Assembly: GCF_036373705.1 (NCBI RefSeq)
Contig: NC_089867.1
Location: forward strand, 2,468,001 to 2,532,000
DNA length: 64,000 bases
Reading direction: 5' to 3'
Source: Amia ocellicauda
Taxonomy: Eukaryota > Chordata > Actinopteri > Amiiformes > Amiidae
The position numbers and the translations under genes were made by a program. Positions 63,674-64,000 of the stretch are shown one piece after another. Position 1 is the first letter of the stretch. Every line of letters begins with the position of its first letter. A model generated the notes under the pieces. The model saw nothing but the letters and a program-made list of their open reading frames with translations. It was not told the DNA's origin and ran no database searches.

Positions 63674-64000
63674 GTAAGGTTTCTAAGGCTCCCTCTTTGG
63701 CACCCTTTTATTGGCTGGACATTGCACTTTTTATGACGTTAAAATCTGTTATAAAGCTATAGAGAGACAAGAAAGTATGTCTGTTTACCAAATACAAATA
63801 ACCACAATGAAAGGAAGTACCCAGACTTCCAAGTGTAACAAAACTAACACGGTCTTCTACATTTTTACTTAAGGATTATATTTCTTTTCAATTTGTAGAT
63901 TTATATTAAATCTAAGAAAATTTTCTAAACCTTAGCAAACTTAGGATAAGCTTAGCATAGAAGTTGAATACTAATATTGAATAATTTGGTTTTCTTCATG

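Overview
The window is genomic DNA from a vertebrate, most likely a ray-finned fish. All protein genes are split by GT-AG introns. Their exons encode proteins clearly like VPS13B, RGS22, FBXO43, POLR2K and SPAG1, in the order and orientation I recall for human 8q22 (VPS13B - RGS22 - FBXO43 - POLR2K - SPAG1). COX6C, which sits between VPS13B and RGS22 in mammals, was not found. The repeat content is fish-like: many Tc1/mariner copies, short hAT-type elements, a pogo-like element and an RTE-type LINE relic. No viral or prokaryotic genes were seen.

Layout. 1-1868 (+): last two coding exons of VPS13B. 1869-6512: intergenic, with a deleted Tc1 element at its right edge. 6513-28833 (-): complete RGS22 coding region. 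I assembled 25 coding exons whose phases all agree; they total 3,945 nt and 1,314 residues, and intron-borne transposons interrupt the gene. 30930-34252 (-): FBXO43 (Emi2), four coding exons, 661 residues. 37.2-38.96 kb (+): POLR2K, 58 residues in three coding exons, the last intron looking U12-type. 39.69-43.41 kb: a tandem array of complex repeat units broken by a nearly full-length Tc1. 43.41-44.13 kb: a broken segmental copy of the FBXO43 zinc-binding exon plus intron. 44.19-44.96 kb: an 87-bp inverted repeat pair. 46568-63673 (+): the first eleven coding exons of SPAG1, which runs off the right edge.

The genes are neighbours by ancient synteny rather than parts of one pathway. VPS13B acts in Golgi/endosome lipid transport. 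RGS22 is a testis-type RGS scaffold. FBXO43 inhibits APC/C at meiotic metaphase II. POLR2K is a shared RNA polymerase subunit. SPAG1 is a dynein arm assembly factor. Three of the five (RGS22, FBXO43, SPAG1) have germline or cilia roles.

The most notable signals are: the RGS22 stop codon and a poly(A) signal supplied by a Tc1 element; the U12-type intron in POLR2K; the FBXO43 exon duplication whose exon is far better preserved than its intron; two Tc1 copies sharing one internal deletion junction; a Tc1 transposase one base from full length; and the inverted repeat next to unexplained cysteine-rich reading frames upstream of SPAG1.
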